Positions 1 through 6,499 of a stretch of 34,620 nt of DNA are shown in pieces. The stretch comes from JAZNBI01 sp045586995 (GTDB lineage: Bacteria > Bacillota > Clostridia > Oscillospirales > CAG-272). A program made the position numbers and the translations under genes. Every line of letters begins with the position of its first letter. The first letter of the stretch is position 1. The notes beneath the pieces were generated by a model that saw only the letters and a list, made by a program, of their open reading frames with translations, ran no database searches and had not been told where the DNA came from. The stretch is from assembly GCA_045586995.1 (NCBI GenBank), contig JAZNBI010000065.1:1-34620 (forward strand), written 5' to 3'.

Positions 1-31
1 ATCCCGATTGCGTGAGCAATCGGGATTTTTT
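1..31 (+). terminator. Rho-independent terminator of an upstream gene
   Basis: A perfect 10-bp stem (1-10 with 17-26) with a 6-nt loop is followed by a run of T to position 31. It reads as an intrinsic terminator on the plus strand for a gene to the left of the window. Confidence 0.8.
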
Positions 32-59
32 AGGTGCGTTGACAGAAAAGATGCCAAAC

Positions 60-569
60 TTATATATTGTTCTTTTCGAATGTATGCAACCACTTAAAGG
101 CTTTTATAAGTTGTTTATTGACTTTTTTGCAAATCTGCTTGGCGGTATCATCATTGAACTGTTGAACAAGCTTATACCCCTTTGGGACAGCAAAATTATA
201 ATTGTTTTCACTTACATCTACATAATCTTTCCTAAATCCGAAAATATGTTTGCTGTAAAGATCACGGTAATAGAACCAACCGTCGTACATTCCCTTTAAC
301 CTGTATCGGTTGTTGGTATACCAAACATTTACATCATCGACGGTCATGCCATTGTCCAAAACAAAATTTTTCTTTTCCTTGTCGGGGAAAATTGCAGATA
401 CCTCAACCGTAAATGAACCACCGTATTTGTTTGTTTGAAATGCAATAAGTTCAATGCAGTTTTCTTTCTCTCGTCTGAAATGCGGATATTTTCCTGTAAA
501 CCCTTGGGATAGAAGCGGTTGAATAATACTTGCCTCCAAATGTTTTTTCATTATTTGTAAGTTGGTCAT
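60..569 (-). CDS. DUF4304-like hypothetical protein
   Basis: The 169-aa product is soluble, with no signal peptide or membrane segment. Its plan (N-terminal helix, a central strand with FRREKENCIELIAFQ, then a strand-rich stretch on external features of the target, and a closing helix) resembles the DUF4304 family, whose function is unknown; members often sit in accessory or toxin-immunity neighbourhoods. The ATG at 569 is chosen because AAAGGCGGTGGAG lies just upstream; the internal Met at residue 7 has no ribosome site. It is a single-gene unit driven by a consensus promoter (593-621). The family call rests on overall resemblance only. Confidence 0.6.
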   Translation of the reverse strand: MTNLQIMKKHLEASIIQPLLSQGFTGKYPHFRREKENCIELIAFQTNKYGGSFTVEVSAIFPDKEKKNFVLDNGMTVDDVNVWYTNNRYRLKGMYDGWFYYRDLYSKHIFGFRKDYVDVSENNYNFAVPKGYKLVQQFNDDTAKQICKKVNKQLIKAFKWLHTFEKNNI

Positions 570-592
570 ATCTCCACCGCCTTTCCGAGATT

Positions 593-621
593 ATTATAGC
601 ATAAAAGAGGCAGAGTGTCAA
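593..621 (-). promoter_or_regulatory. Sigma-A promoter of the DUF4304-like gene
   Basis: On the minus strand TTGACA (616-621) and TATAAT (593-598) are separated by exactly 17 bp, with an extended TGC before the -10. It overlaps the left edge of the branched repeat at 596-804, and its spacer (CTCTGCC, then TTTATG) resembles the promoter at the same edge of the second repeat copy. Confidence 0.85.
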
Positions 622-804
622 GTTTTGAGTGATATGCTGACTTCGTCAGCGTGATATTTTTGCTACGCAAAAGTGATATTGCTCCACTTCGTTCCGCAGT
701 GATATTATATTCGCCTTGTCACTTCCAACGCGCGAAGCGCATACCACTGCCGAAGGCAATATCACGCACTTGTGCATATAACTCGCCGCAGGCGAATATA
801 ACTG
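596..804. repeat. Branched palindromic repeat element, copy 1 (GTGATAT/ATATCAC)
   Basis: GTGATAT occurs at 629-635, 651-657, 673-679 and 699-705. The inverted counterparts are ATACCAC (741-747), ATATCAC (759-765) and ATATAAC (776-782, 796-802). Between successive units lie short independent palindromes, for example GCTGAC-TTC-GTCAGC, TTTTGC-TAC-GCAAAA, GCGC-GAA-GCGC, TGCC-GAA-GGCA and TCGCC-GCA-GGCGA. The apex strand 706-716 is the exact reverse complement of 790-800 near the right end. No convincing gene fits here; the two short open frames that cross it are by-products of the hairpins. A second copy lies at 28378-28581. Confidence 0.85.
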
Positions 805-839
805 AAAAAAGCACATCTGCAACGCAGATGTGCTTTTTT
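805..839. terminator. Bidirectional terminator downstream of tRNA-Gln
   Basis: A perfect stem of AAAAAAGCACATCTGC with its complement and a 3-nt loop has A and T runs on the two sides, so it can stop transcription in both directions. It lies directly after the CCA end of the tRNA on the minus strand. Confidence 0.85.
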
Positions 840-840
840 C

Positions 841-916
841 TGGCTGCGGCACTAGGATTCGAACCTAGGTAATGCCAGAGTCAGAGTCTGGTGCCTTACC
901 GCTTGGCGATGCCGCA
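841..916 (-). tRNA. tRNA-Gln (anticodon CUG)
   Basis: The minus strand folds as a complete cloverleaf: 7-bp acceptor TGCGGCA/TGCCGCA, D-arm GCCAAGCGGTAAGGC, anticodon stem CCAGA/TCTGG with loop CTCTGAC (anticodon CTG), T-arm CCTAG around TTCGAAT, discriminator G and an encoded CCA (841-843). Glutamine is the identity for anticodon CTG. It is monocistronic, with its own promoter and terminator. Confidence 0.97.
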
Positions 917-927
917 TAACAAACTGT

Positions 928-956
928 ATTATAGCAGATTTAATTTATATTGTCAA
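928..956 (-). promoter_or_regulatory. Consensus promoter of tRNA-Gln
   Basis: On the minus strand TTGACA (951-956) and TATAAT (928-933) are 17 bp apart, with TGC ahead of the -10. The -10 ends 12 bp before the tRNA 5' end. Confidence 0.9.
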
Positions 957-964
957 TAGTTTTT

Positions 965-1034
965 CAAAAAATGAATATGCTTTTTTGCGTTAAAAAAGTT
1001 ATAATCTGAAAAAAGCTAAAATGTTCATTTTTTG
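965..1034. repeat. Inverted repeat in the tRNA-Gln/araC intergenic region
   Basis: CAAAAAATGAA (965-975) and TTCATTTTTTG (1024-1034) are perfect 11-bp inverted copies centred near 1000, between the divergent promoters of tRNA-Gln and the AraC-type gene. The arms could be half-sites of an operator or simply a cruciform; nothing else is visible between 957 and 1066. Confidence 0.45.
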
Positions 1035-1066
1035 CGATTTTAAATATATAAAATTTTCTTATTTTA

Positions 1067-1095
1067 TTGACAAAACAGCAATTGCATAGTATAAT
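1067..1095 (+). promoter_or_regulatory. Consensus promoter of the AraC-type regulator
   Basis: TTGACA (1067-1072), a 17-bp spacer and TATAAT (1090-1095). The TTG that could be taken as a start codon at 1067 is therefore the -35 box, and the transcript should begin near 1102. Confidence 0.9.
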
Positions 1096-1174
1096 ACTTG
1101 AATATAAGGGTATTTTTATTTTTAATGCAAATGATACGATTTTGCTTTTGTATCGTTTTTTAGGGGGCGTAGTT

Positions 1175-2068
1175 TTGAACCGAATAGTTAACGGAAATCA
1201 TCTTGCACCGACTGCATTTGTCGAAAATATCGAATATACGGGTGATTATCCATATATTTTAGTTGTCAAAAAATTTGCAAACGACGAAATTACATTGCCG
1301 CACTATGCAAATTCCATCGAAATAATTATTTGCAATGGTTTGAGCGGACATATAAAAATAAACAATAATCAATATGATCTGAGCGGGAAAAAGCTTTTTT
1401 ATATTTCCCCCAATTATATGCACAGCACTTACGTTAAGAAAAACAGCGGAGTTATGTACGTGTTGAAAATATCTCCCGAATTTCTTACCGAGCAAATCAA
1501 TATTGAAACGATTTTAAACAGCGAGAAGTGCAGTATAAACGCTTGTCCCTTTGAGATGAATAACGTCCTGCCCGTATTTGATATTATAGAAAAATTTATT
1601 CAGTACGATTCCGACGCGTTCAAGCGTTTGACTGCAATTATTGAGATGTTTGATTATATTCGCGAAAATCTTAAAGTATCCGAAAACAACAGTCAGGTTA
1701 ACGTAAAGGCAAACAGCGATGTTATCTTGAAAAAGCTTATCGAGTGGACAGAGGCGCAGCGTGGAAGCAAACAAATCTCAACACGTGCTGCCGCTAAGTT
1801 CGTTGGGTACAGTGAGCACTATTTTTGCCATTGGTTTAAAGAAACGACAGGTATGACATATCACGAGTATCTTAACTATATTAAGATCGGATATTCCTGC
1901 AAGCTTCTCGAACAGGGGCGTTCTGTTTCGGAAACAAGTGCAGAGCTCGGTTATTTGAACACATCATATTTTATCCGTATGTTTAAAAAGTACAAGGGTC
2001 AGACACCTAATACATACGCAAAGCAAAATCGTCAAATGGATAATCTTACGGAAAATAAATTCATCTGA
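1175..2068 (+). CDS. AraC/XylS-family transcriptional regulator
   Basis: The product of about 297 aa has an N-terminal cupin-like half (LPHYANSIEIIICNGLSG and LFYISPNYMHSTYV match the effector-binding fold of this family) and a C-terminal double helix-turn-helix of about 100 aa. The second HTH contains the usual ELGYLNTSYFIRMFKKYKGQTPNTY signature in two parts (GYLNTSYFIRMFKK, then GQTPNTY). The start is set at the TTG at 1175 because AGGGGG lies 7 nt upstream; the longer frame begins inside the promoter. The gene is followed by the co-oriented M55 peptidase/isomerase pair, which is its most likely target. The inducer is probably a small metabolite, unidentified. Confidence 0.88.
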   Translation: MNRIVNGNHLAPTAFVENIEYTGDYPYILVVKKFANDEITLPHYANSIEIIICNGLSGHIKINNNQYDLSGKKLFYISPNYMHSTYVKKNSGVMYVLKISPEFLTEQINIETILNSEKCSINACPFEMNNVLPVFDIIEKFIQYDSDAFKRLTAIIEMFDYIRENLKVSENNSQVNVKANSDVILKKLIEWTEAQRGSKQISTRAAAKFVGYSEHYFCHWFKETTGMTYHEYLNYIKIGYSCKLLEQGRSVSETSAELGYLNTSYFIRMFKKYKGQTPNTYAKQNRQMDNLTENKFI

Positions 2069-2082
2069 AATAAATATTATTT

Positions 2083-2140
2083 TTGCAAAAAACAGTCAAA
2101 ATTGCAAAAAAAGCAAAATACGATTATTTTTCCGCAAAAT
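2083..2140 (+). promoter_or_regulatory. GCAAAA direct repeats, candidate AraC-type operator
   Basis: TTGCAAAAAA occurs at 2083-2092 and 2102-2111 (19-bp phasing), with further GCAAAA cores near 2113 and 2134. They lie just upstream of the promoter of the next gene, where AraC-family activators normally bind. The role is inferred from position only. Confidence 0.4.
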
Positions 2141-2156
2141 TCATACTTTACCTATT

Positions 2157-2186
2157 TTGTATTATGTGGTAAAATAGTGTTATAAT
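2157..2186 (+). promoter_or_regulatory. Promoter of the M55 peptidase/isomerase operon
   Basis: TTGTAT (2157-2162), an 18-bp spacer and TATAAT (2181-2186). The imperfect -35 fits a promoter that needs activation. Confidence 0.7.
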
Positions 2187-2237
2187 GTTAAAATTTATAC
2201 TATACAAAAATTTATTAAAGAAAGCGGGGAACTCAAG

Positions 2238-3044
2238 TTGAAAAAATTTATGATTCGCAGTGATATTGAAGGAGTAAGCGGTGTTGTAAGCTATGAACAA
2301 GCCGATCCTTCACAAGCAGAATTTCCAATAGGGCAGAAGTGGTTTATGTCCGATCTTATGGCGCTCATTAATGGTCTTAGAGACGGTGGCGCAGATGAAA
2401 TACATATTTACGACGAGCATTTCTACGGAAGAAATATCGACCTTGACGCAGTAGGAGAAAAGGTATTCTCATATTGCGGCAAGCCCCCGTACAGAGATAA
2501 CTGGGCAGGAGGCCTTGACGAGAGCTTTGACGGCTTGATCCTTTTGGGATTCCACTCTATGAGAGATACGTTTGACGCGCTTCTCAACCATAGCTACGAG
2601 CCGGATATTAAGGCAATCAGAATCAATGGCGTTCCTGTTGGAGAGATCGGTGTCGAGGCAGCTATAGCAGGTCAGTTTGACGTTCCGTTGGCAATCGTTA
2701 CCGGAGATTCCGAGGGTATACGCGAAGCAAAAGAGCTTGTTCCCGGAACGGTCGGCGTTACTGTTAAGGAATCGCTGAGTGAATTTGGTGCTCTTTGCTA
2801 TCCTGTGACCGAAACGTACAAATGGATCTACAATGCAGCAAAGGATCTTGCAGAAAACGGTACGAAAGCACTTCCTTACAAATGCGGTGACGGACCTGTT
2901 AAATTTGAGTTCGAATTTTTTGATACACAATACGCAAAATTATATCGCAAGATGTTTGGCGAGCCCGTGATCGTACGCAACACCGCACTCGAGTGCTGGG
3001 CAGAATACTGGAAGAATAAATTGGAGGTTCAAAAGTTACTATGA
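2238..3044 (+). CDS. M55-family metallopeptidase (D-aminopeptidase DppA type)
   Basis: The 268-aa protein has the M55 signature SDIEGVSG at the N terminus. Residues in the places of the B. subtilis DppA zinc ligands are all present: Asp9, Glu11, His61 (DEHFYG), His106 (GFHSM) and Glu136 (GEIG). His118 matches the proposed catalytic His. These enzymes form decameric rings that remove N-terminal D-amino acids, typically D-Ala peptides from peptidoglycan turnover. The start is the TTG at 2238, with GCGGGGA 8 nt upstream; the ATG four codons later has a poorer site. The last 4 nt overlap the next gene (ATGA), so the two are translationally coupled. The actual substrate is not shown by the sequence. 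Confidence 0.85.
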   Translation: MKKFMIRSDIEGVSGVVSYEQADPSQAEFPIGQKWFMSDLMALINGLRDGGADEIHIYDEHFYGRNIDLDAVGEKVFSYCGKPPYRDNWAGGLDESFDGLILLGFHSMRDTFDALLNHSYEPDIKAIRINGVPVGEIGVEAAIAGQFDVPLAIVTGDSEGIREAKELVPGTVGVTVKESLSEFGALCYPVTETYKWIYNAAKDLAENGTKALPYKCGDGPVKFEFEFFDTQYAKLYRKMFGEPVIVRNTALECWAEYWKNKLEVQKLL

Positions 3045-3946
3045 CAGAGAACATAAGAAATTATGCAAAGCTTGGTCTTGTTCACCATTTGCTTTATCCT
3101 CACTGCACGTTTGATGCGGATTTTCATACCGACACTCTTGCGGAATTTGTAAAAAGGACCGATATCGAAGCTCTCGACTGTTGCATACCCTACGGCGAAA
3201 GCCGCCGCGAGAAGCTCATTCCCATAGTTAAAAATTGCGGCAAGGACGTAAGCTATGCGCTTCATCTTTTCCCGTGCAGAAAGATTTCGCTTTCCACTCT
3301 TGATATTCAAGAAAAGGAACTCACAAAATTGGTTATAAAGGACCAAATAGATATGGCTGCCGCTATCGGCTCAACAGGATTTGTTTTCGTGTCGGGAGCG
3401 GATATTCCCGAAGACAGAGCTGCGGGTCAGGAATCCTTCAAGGAATTTTGCCGTTGGTTCTGTGCAGAGCTCGCTCCGCACAATATTACAGCTCTTTTGG
3501 AGCCGTTTGACAGAACTATCGACAAGAAGTTTCTCTACGGCCCGATCGATGATTGCGTTGCGCTTATCGACGAGATCTCGAAGGAATACGATAATATCGG
3601 AATCGAGTTGGATATGGCGCATCTTCCGCTTATGTTCGAGGATTTCGAATCCTCAATAAGACGTTGCGGTCATCGCATCAAACGCGTTCACCTCGGAAAC
3701 TGTGTTTTGAAGGATACCACCCATCCGCTTTACGGTGACAAGCATCCTCCGATGGAATTGGAGGGCGGAGAGATCGGATACGATAAGCTCGTTGTGATCC
3801 TTCGCACGCTTTTGGAGGTTGGATTCCTCTCGAAGGATAACAGAAAACCTCTTATTATGGAAATGACTCCGTTCCCGGGCAAGACACCCGAATATACGGT
3901 TGAACGTACAATGGATCTGCTTGAAAGAGCGTGGGCAGCCGTATAA
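3041..3946 (+). CDS. TIM-barrel sugar isomerase/epimerase (AP-endonuclease-2 fold)
   Basis: The 301-aa product has the metal-binding layout of the xylose-isomerase-like TIM barrel: Glu154 (LLEPFD), Asp191 and His194 (ELDMAHLP), His217 (RVHLGN) and Glu274 (IMEMTP). Known members isomerise or epimerise keto-sugars or inositol derivatives with a divalent metal. It starts with ATG inside the stop of the M55 gene, with GGAGG about 15 nt upstream. Its pairing with a D-aminopeptidase and an AraC-type regulator suggests use of a wall- or glycan-derived compound, but that is inference. The enzyme's substrate cannot be read from sequence. Confidence 0.8.
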   Translation: MTENIRNYAKLGLVHHLLYPHCTFDADFHTDTLAEFVKRTDIEALDCCIPYGESRREKLIPIVKNCGKDVSYALHLFPCRKISLSTLDIQEKELTKLVIKDQIDMAAAIGSTGFVFVSGADIPEDRAAGQESFKEFCRWFCAELAPHNITALLEPFDRTIDKKFLYGPIDDCVALIDEISKEYDNIGIELDMAHLPLMFEDFESSIRRCGHRIKRVHLGNCVLKDTTHPLYGDKHPPMELEGGEIGYDKLVVILRTLLEVGFLSKDNRKPLIMEMTPFPGKTPEYTVERTMDLLERAWAAV

Positions 3947-3968
3947 TAAATTCATAAACAAATTACTC

Positions 3969-4006
3969 GTGGGAAGTGAGGTTTGCTCGCTTCCCACTTG
4001 ATTTTT
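3969..4006 (+). terminator. Terminator after the isomerase gene
   Basis: GTGGGAAG and CTTCCCAC pair (3969-3997) with an inner GAG/CTC extension, followed by a short T run. The next promoter begins within its 3' side. Confidence 0.7.
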
Positions 4007-4026
4007 GTGTCAAGTGATTATATAAT
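3998..4026 (+). promoter_or_regulatory. Promoter of the alpha/beta hydrolase gene
   Basis: TTGATT (3998-4003), a 17-bp spacer and TATAAT (4021-4026). The expected start of transcription near 4033 leaves a very short leader before the GAGGTGA ribosome site. Confidence 0.75.
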
Positions 4027-4045
4027 GTTATATGAGGTGACATTT

Positions 4046-4993
4046 ATGTGGATTTTATGGGCACTTGGCATTTTGCTCATAGTGCTTTTGGCAATTTACT
4101 TGATTACAATTTACTTTTTTAATATGTCGTTTGTTCGCGATCGTGATGAAAAAAAGACGCGTGAGGAATCTTATCTGCGCTTGCGGGATGATGGAATGTA
4201 TAATATTGATGAGCGTGTATTTGAGGGACGCGCTTATCTCGCAACGCTTTCATATGAGGACGTTTATATACAAAGCTTTGATGGATTGAAATTACACGCA
4301 AAATTTTATCAAAACGGCGAAAGCAAGCGCACTATTGTGCTTGTACACGGATATAAAAGCTTTGGAGAACACAATTTTGCGTGCGTTTTTGAGCTGTACC
4401 GTTCGCTTGGATTGAATTTTTTGATCGTTGACCAACGTTCGCACGGTGAGAGCGAAGGGAAGTATATTACATTTGGAGTTAAAGAAAGACAGGATATTTG
4501 CGATTGGTGTAAATATTTGGTTTCAAAGGATAAAGACTGCGAAATCCTGCTTGGCGGTATTTCGATGGGTTGTACTACCGTGCTGCTTGCTGCGGCTCTT
4601 CCCGAAATTCCTTCAAATGTAGTAGGAATTATAGCGGATTGCGGATATGTAACTCCAAGAGATGAATTTGTTCACGTTATGAAGAATGATATGCGAGTGC
4701 CTCGCTTTCCTTTTCTTGATATTGCAGATTTAATTGCGCGACGTCGCGCAAAGTTTGGATTTTCAGACGTTTCAACACTTGACGCGGTAAAAATAATAGA
4801 TATTCCGATTCTGTTTATACACGGTGAAGCCGATACGTTCGTTCCTGTTGAAAACACCTTGAAAAATTATGAAGCGAGCGTTTCTCAAAAGAAGAAGCTC
4901 ATAATAGTTCCCAAAGCCGAGCACGGGCTTTCCTATTTGGCTGATGAGGTCGGCTGCCGTAAGGAATTGATTGAGTTTATTTCTTCATTATAA
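4046..4993 (+). CDS. Membrane-anchored alpha/beta hydrolase
   Basis: The 315-aa protein starts with one membrane segment (about residues 2-26), then a serine hydrolase domain: oxyanion-region VHGYKSFGEHN (from 100), nucleophile Ser173 in GGISMG, Asp263 in HGEADTFVP and His293 in KAEHGLSY. The family includes YqkD-like and prolyl-oligopeptidase-related enzymes acting on esters or peptides at the membrane. The ATG at 4046 is chosen because GAGGTGA lies 7 nt upstream; the open frame runs further left, but that part is inside the terminator and promoter. It is monocistronic. The substrate is unknown. Confidence 0.85.
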   Translation: MWILWALGILLIVLLAIYLITIYFFNMSFVRDRDEKKTREESYLRLRDDGMYNIDERVFEGRAYLATLSYEDVYIQSFDGLKLHAKFYQNGESKRTIVLVHGYKSFGEHNFACVFELYRSLGLNFLIVDQRSHGESEGKYITFGVKERQDICDWCKYLVSKDKDCEILLGGISMGCTTVLLAAALPEIPSNVVGIIADCGYVTPRDEFVHVMKNDMRVPRFPFLDIADLIARRRAKFGFSDVSTLDAVKIIDIPILFIHGEADTFVPVENTLKNYEASVSQKKKLIIVPKAEHGLSYLADEVGCRKELIEFISSL

Positions 4994-5000
4994 ATAATGC

Positions 5001-5031
5001 AAAAAGCAACCGTTCAAAACGGTTGCTTTTT
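5001..5031. terminator. Bidirectional terminator between convergent genes
   Basis: AAAAAGCAACCGTT pairs with AACGGTTGCTTTTT around a small loop. It serves the hydrolase gene on the plus strand and the HPr-like gene on the minus strand. Confidence 0.85.
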
Positions 5032-5048
5032 GTGTTTTGCTTGGCTTA

Positions 5049-5279
5049 TTATTTAATAATAAATCTTGCAATTTTTTCGTAAAGCTCTTCTGCGTTTCCG
5101 CCTGTTACGGTCACTGTGATGGGGGAGAGAAGGTCAAGACTGAAAATACCCATAATGGATTTACCGTCTACTATATATCTTCCCGAAGCGAGGTCAATTT
5201 CGCCGTCAAAAGAGGAAACAATGTTTACAAAATCACGCACATCAGCGATAGTTGAAAGGTTAATTTTTACTTCTTTCAT
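5049..5279 (-). CDS. HPr-like protein lacking the catalytic histidine
   Basis: The 76-aa product aligns with HPr over its length. The regulatory-serine region is well kept (GKSIMGIFSL, Ser41 = HPr Ser46). The phosphocarrier segment is not: instead of GIHARPA it reads STIADVRDF, with Thr at the position of His15 and Ala at that of Arg17. It therefore should not carry PTS phosphate from EI, and is more like a Crh-type protein that could be phosphorylated by HPr kinase on Ser. AAAGGAG lies upstream of the ATG, and a good promoter is at 5315-5343. It stands alone between terminators; no PTS gene is near. Confidence 0.8.
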   Translation of the reverse strand: MKEVKINLSTIADVRDFVNIVSSFDGEIDLASGRYIVDGKSIMGIFSLDLLSPITVTVTGGNAEELYEKIARFIIK

Positions 5280-5314
5280 AGTTTTAACTCCTTTAAAAAT
5301 TATTTATTGGTATA

Positions 5315-5343
5315 AGTATAGCATAATCGGATAAAAATTTCAA
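5315..5343 (-). promoter_or_regulatory. Promoter of the HPr-like gene
   Basis: On the minus strand TTGAAA (5338-5343), a 17-bp spacer and TATACT (5315-5320). Confidence 0.8.
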
Positions 5344-5426
5344 CAGTTTTTATTTAGATATGTGTAAATGTTTTATGACTATTTTGAAATTATTGGTAAA
5401 AAATGTCGGATAAATTCCAAAAGATA

Positions 5427-5455
5427 TTGACATTTCAGAACATTTGTTCTATAAT
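5427..5455 (+). promoter_or_regulatory. Consensus promoter with an embedded LexA (SOS) box
   Basis: TTGACA (5427-5432), a 17-bp spacer and TATAAT (5450-5455). The spacer contains the perfect palindrome AGAACATTTGTTCT (5437-5450), whose core GAAC-N4-GTTC is the Bacillota LexA/DinR box. A repressor bound there would block the promoter completely. Confidence 0.8.
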
Positions 5456-5488
5456 TGTCATATCCAATATTTTACATTTAGGAGGATT

Positions 5489-5893
5489 ATGAAAAATAAC
5501 ACCGAACGCGACGAAATAATAAATATCTTTAAAAAATATTCCCGTTTGGGGCTATACCGACATAATTTGAATACATTTGGTGTTTATCAGGCAATTCGCG
5601 GGTGCTCACGAAGCGAAAGCGAGGCACTTGATTTAGCGGCGGTACACGAAACCTTTAAATTTTTGAAAACAGCAGGGAAAGATGATGCGCTGATAGCAGT
5701 GAAAAAGATATACTTTACTTGCCCTGCGCGTATTATACGTAAAAATGAAATCAGTATGCGAGTGAGAAAATTTGCGCTTCAAAATTATTGTGACGAACGC
5801 ACGGTATACCGCCGACTTGAGTATGTGCTTAAAATTTATGCTAACATAAGGGAAAAAATCAGAAATTTATCTTTTGATGCGGTTGACATTTGA
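5489..5893 (+). CDS. Small putative HTH protein under SOS-type control
   Basis: The 134-aa product is not recognised as a named family. It is basic and helical. The segment near residues 95-115 (YCDERTVYRRLEYVLKIY) looks like a sigma-region-4 or ArpU-like helix-turn-helix, as in phage late regulators. The ATG at 5489 has AGGAGGA 5 nt upstream; the longer open frame begins inside the promoter and is rejected. The strong promoter with a LexA box suggests expression after DNA damage. There are no phage genes beside it. Candidate roles are a regulator or an orphan phage-derived factor. Confidence 0.65.
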   Translation: MKNNTERDEIINIFKKYSRLGLYRHNLNTFGVYQAIRGCSRSESEALDLAAVHETFKFLKTAGKDDALIAVKKIYFTCPARIIRKNEISMRVRKFALQNYCDERTVYRRLEYVLKIYANIREKIRNLSFDAVDI

Positions 5894-5911
5894 GATTGGA
5901 AGGGCTATAAT
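5883..5911 (+). promoter_or_regulatory. Consensus promoter of the Rrf2 gene
   Basis: TTGACA (5883-5888), a 17-bp spacer and TATAAT (5906-5911). The -35 lies inside the last codons of the preceding gene. The AT-rich stretch after it (about 5912-5940) is where an Rrf2 autoregulatory site would be expected. Confidence 0.85.
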
Positions 5912-5949
5912 AATAATACACTTATTTTGTATACATTCGGGGGTGTAGG

Positions 5950-6351
5950 ATGCTTATAACTCAAGAATCGGATTATGCGTTGCGTATTGTTTGCTTGCTT
6001 GCAAAGGAAAATAAAACCATAGATGCGGGCACAATTTCAAATATTGTAAACGTAACTCCGAGATTTGCTTTGAAAATATTGCATAAGCTTGTTATTGGCG
6101 GTATCGTTAGATCATATAAGGGAGCAAACGGCGGATATAGATTTGAGTCCGACCCTAAGATCGTGACGGTGCTTGACGTTATTAATCTTATTGACGGTCC
6201 TATTGCTATCAGTAAGTGTGTGGGAGATAGCACCTGTTGCTCAATGAAGGGCGATAATAAAAGCGATTGCCGTATTCATCATCTTTTTAGCTCTGTAAAT
6301 AGCTTGGTATCCGAAAAGCTTGGTGCCGTTACCATCGAAATGGTTATGTAA
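5950..6351 (+). CDS. Rrf2-family transcriptional regulator
   Basis: The 133-aa protein has the Rrf2 layout: N-terminal winged helix (MLITQESDYALRIVCLLA, then SYKGANGGYRF in the wing) and a C-terminal Cys cluster (KCVGDSTCCSMKGDNKSDC) with four cysteines suited to an iron-sulfur cluster, as in IscR, NsrR or RsrR. It would sense Fe-S status, redox or NO. GGGGGTG lies just before the ATG. No iscS or other Fe-S gene is next to it, so its regulon is elsewhere. Confidence 0.88.
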   Translation: MLITQESDYALRIVCLLAKENKTIDAGTISNIVNVTPRFALKILHKLVIGGIVRSYKGANGGYRFESDPKIVTVLDVINLIDGPIAISKCVGDSTCCSMKGDNKSDCRIHHLFSSVNSLVSEKLGAVTIEMVM

Positions 6352-6373
6352 TAAAAGAAAAAGGGCTTAGGCC

Positions 6374-6392
6374 GGTTCTCATAAGGATGTTT
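6374..6392 (+). repeat. Dispersed TTCTCATAAGG motif, copy 1
   Basis: GGTTCTCATAAGGATGTTT, starting 23 nt after the Rrf2 stop codon. Related copies are at 7775-7793 (inverted), 27695-27713, 28585-28600 (inverted) and 32356-32374. It is followed by a GGGGCGATTCGTGAATCGC hairpin (about 6401-6420). Confidence 0.7.
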
Positions 6393-6456
6393 ATACTGTC
6401 GGGGCGATTCGTGAATCGCTCCTACGGACACACCAACAAATTTCGGCAGAGAGACC

Positions 6457-6485
6457 TTGTTTGAAGTGCCGATTTGTGTTATAAT
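6457..6485 (+). promoter_or_regulatory. Promoter of the RAYT transposase
   Basis: TTGTTT (6457-6462), a 17-bp spacer and TATAAT (6480-6485). It aligns at 22 of 29 positions with the minus-strand promoter at 28379-28407, sharing TGCCGATTT in the spacer. Confidence 0.7.
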
Positions 6486-6499
6486 GAAATGGGTGATAT

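Noticed and set aside
629..802. CRISPR array
   Set aside because: The GTGATAT units are only 7 nt, switch to the inverse half-way, and the spacers are palindromes; no cas gene is present.
646..872. Open frames on both strands across the branched repeat (68-73 codons)
   Set aside because: They are made of the repeat hairpins, lack ribosome sites and run into the tRNA.
2469..2930. 153-codon minus-strand frame inside the M55 gene
   Set aside because: Shadow of a well-supported gene with conserved zinc ligands on the plus strand.
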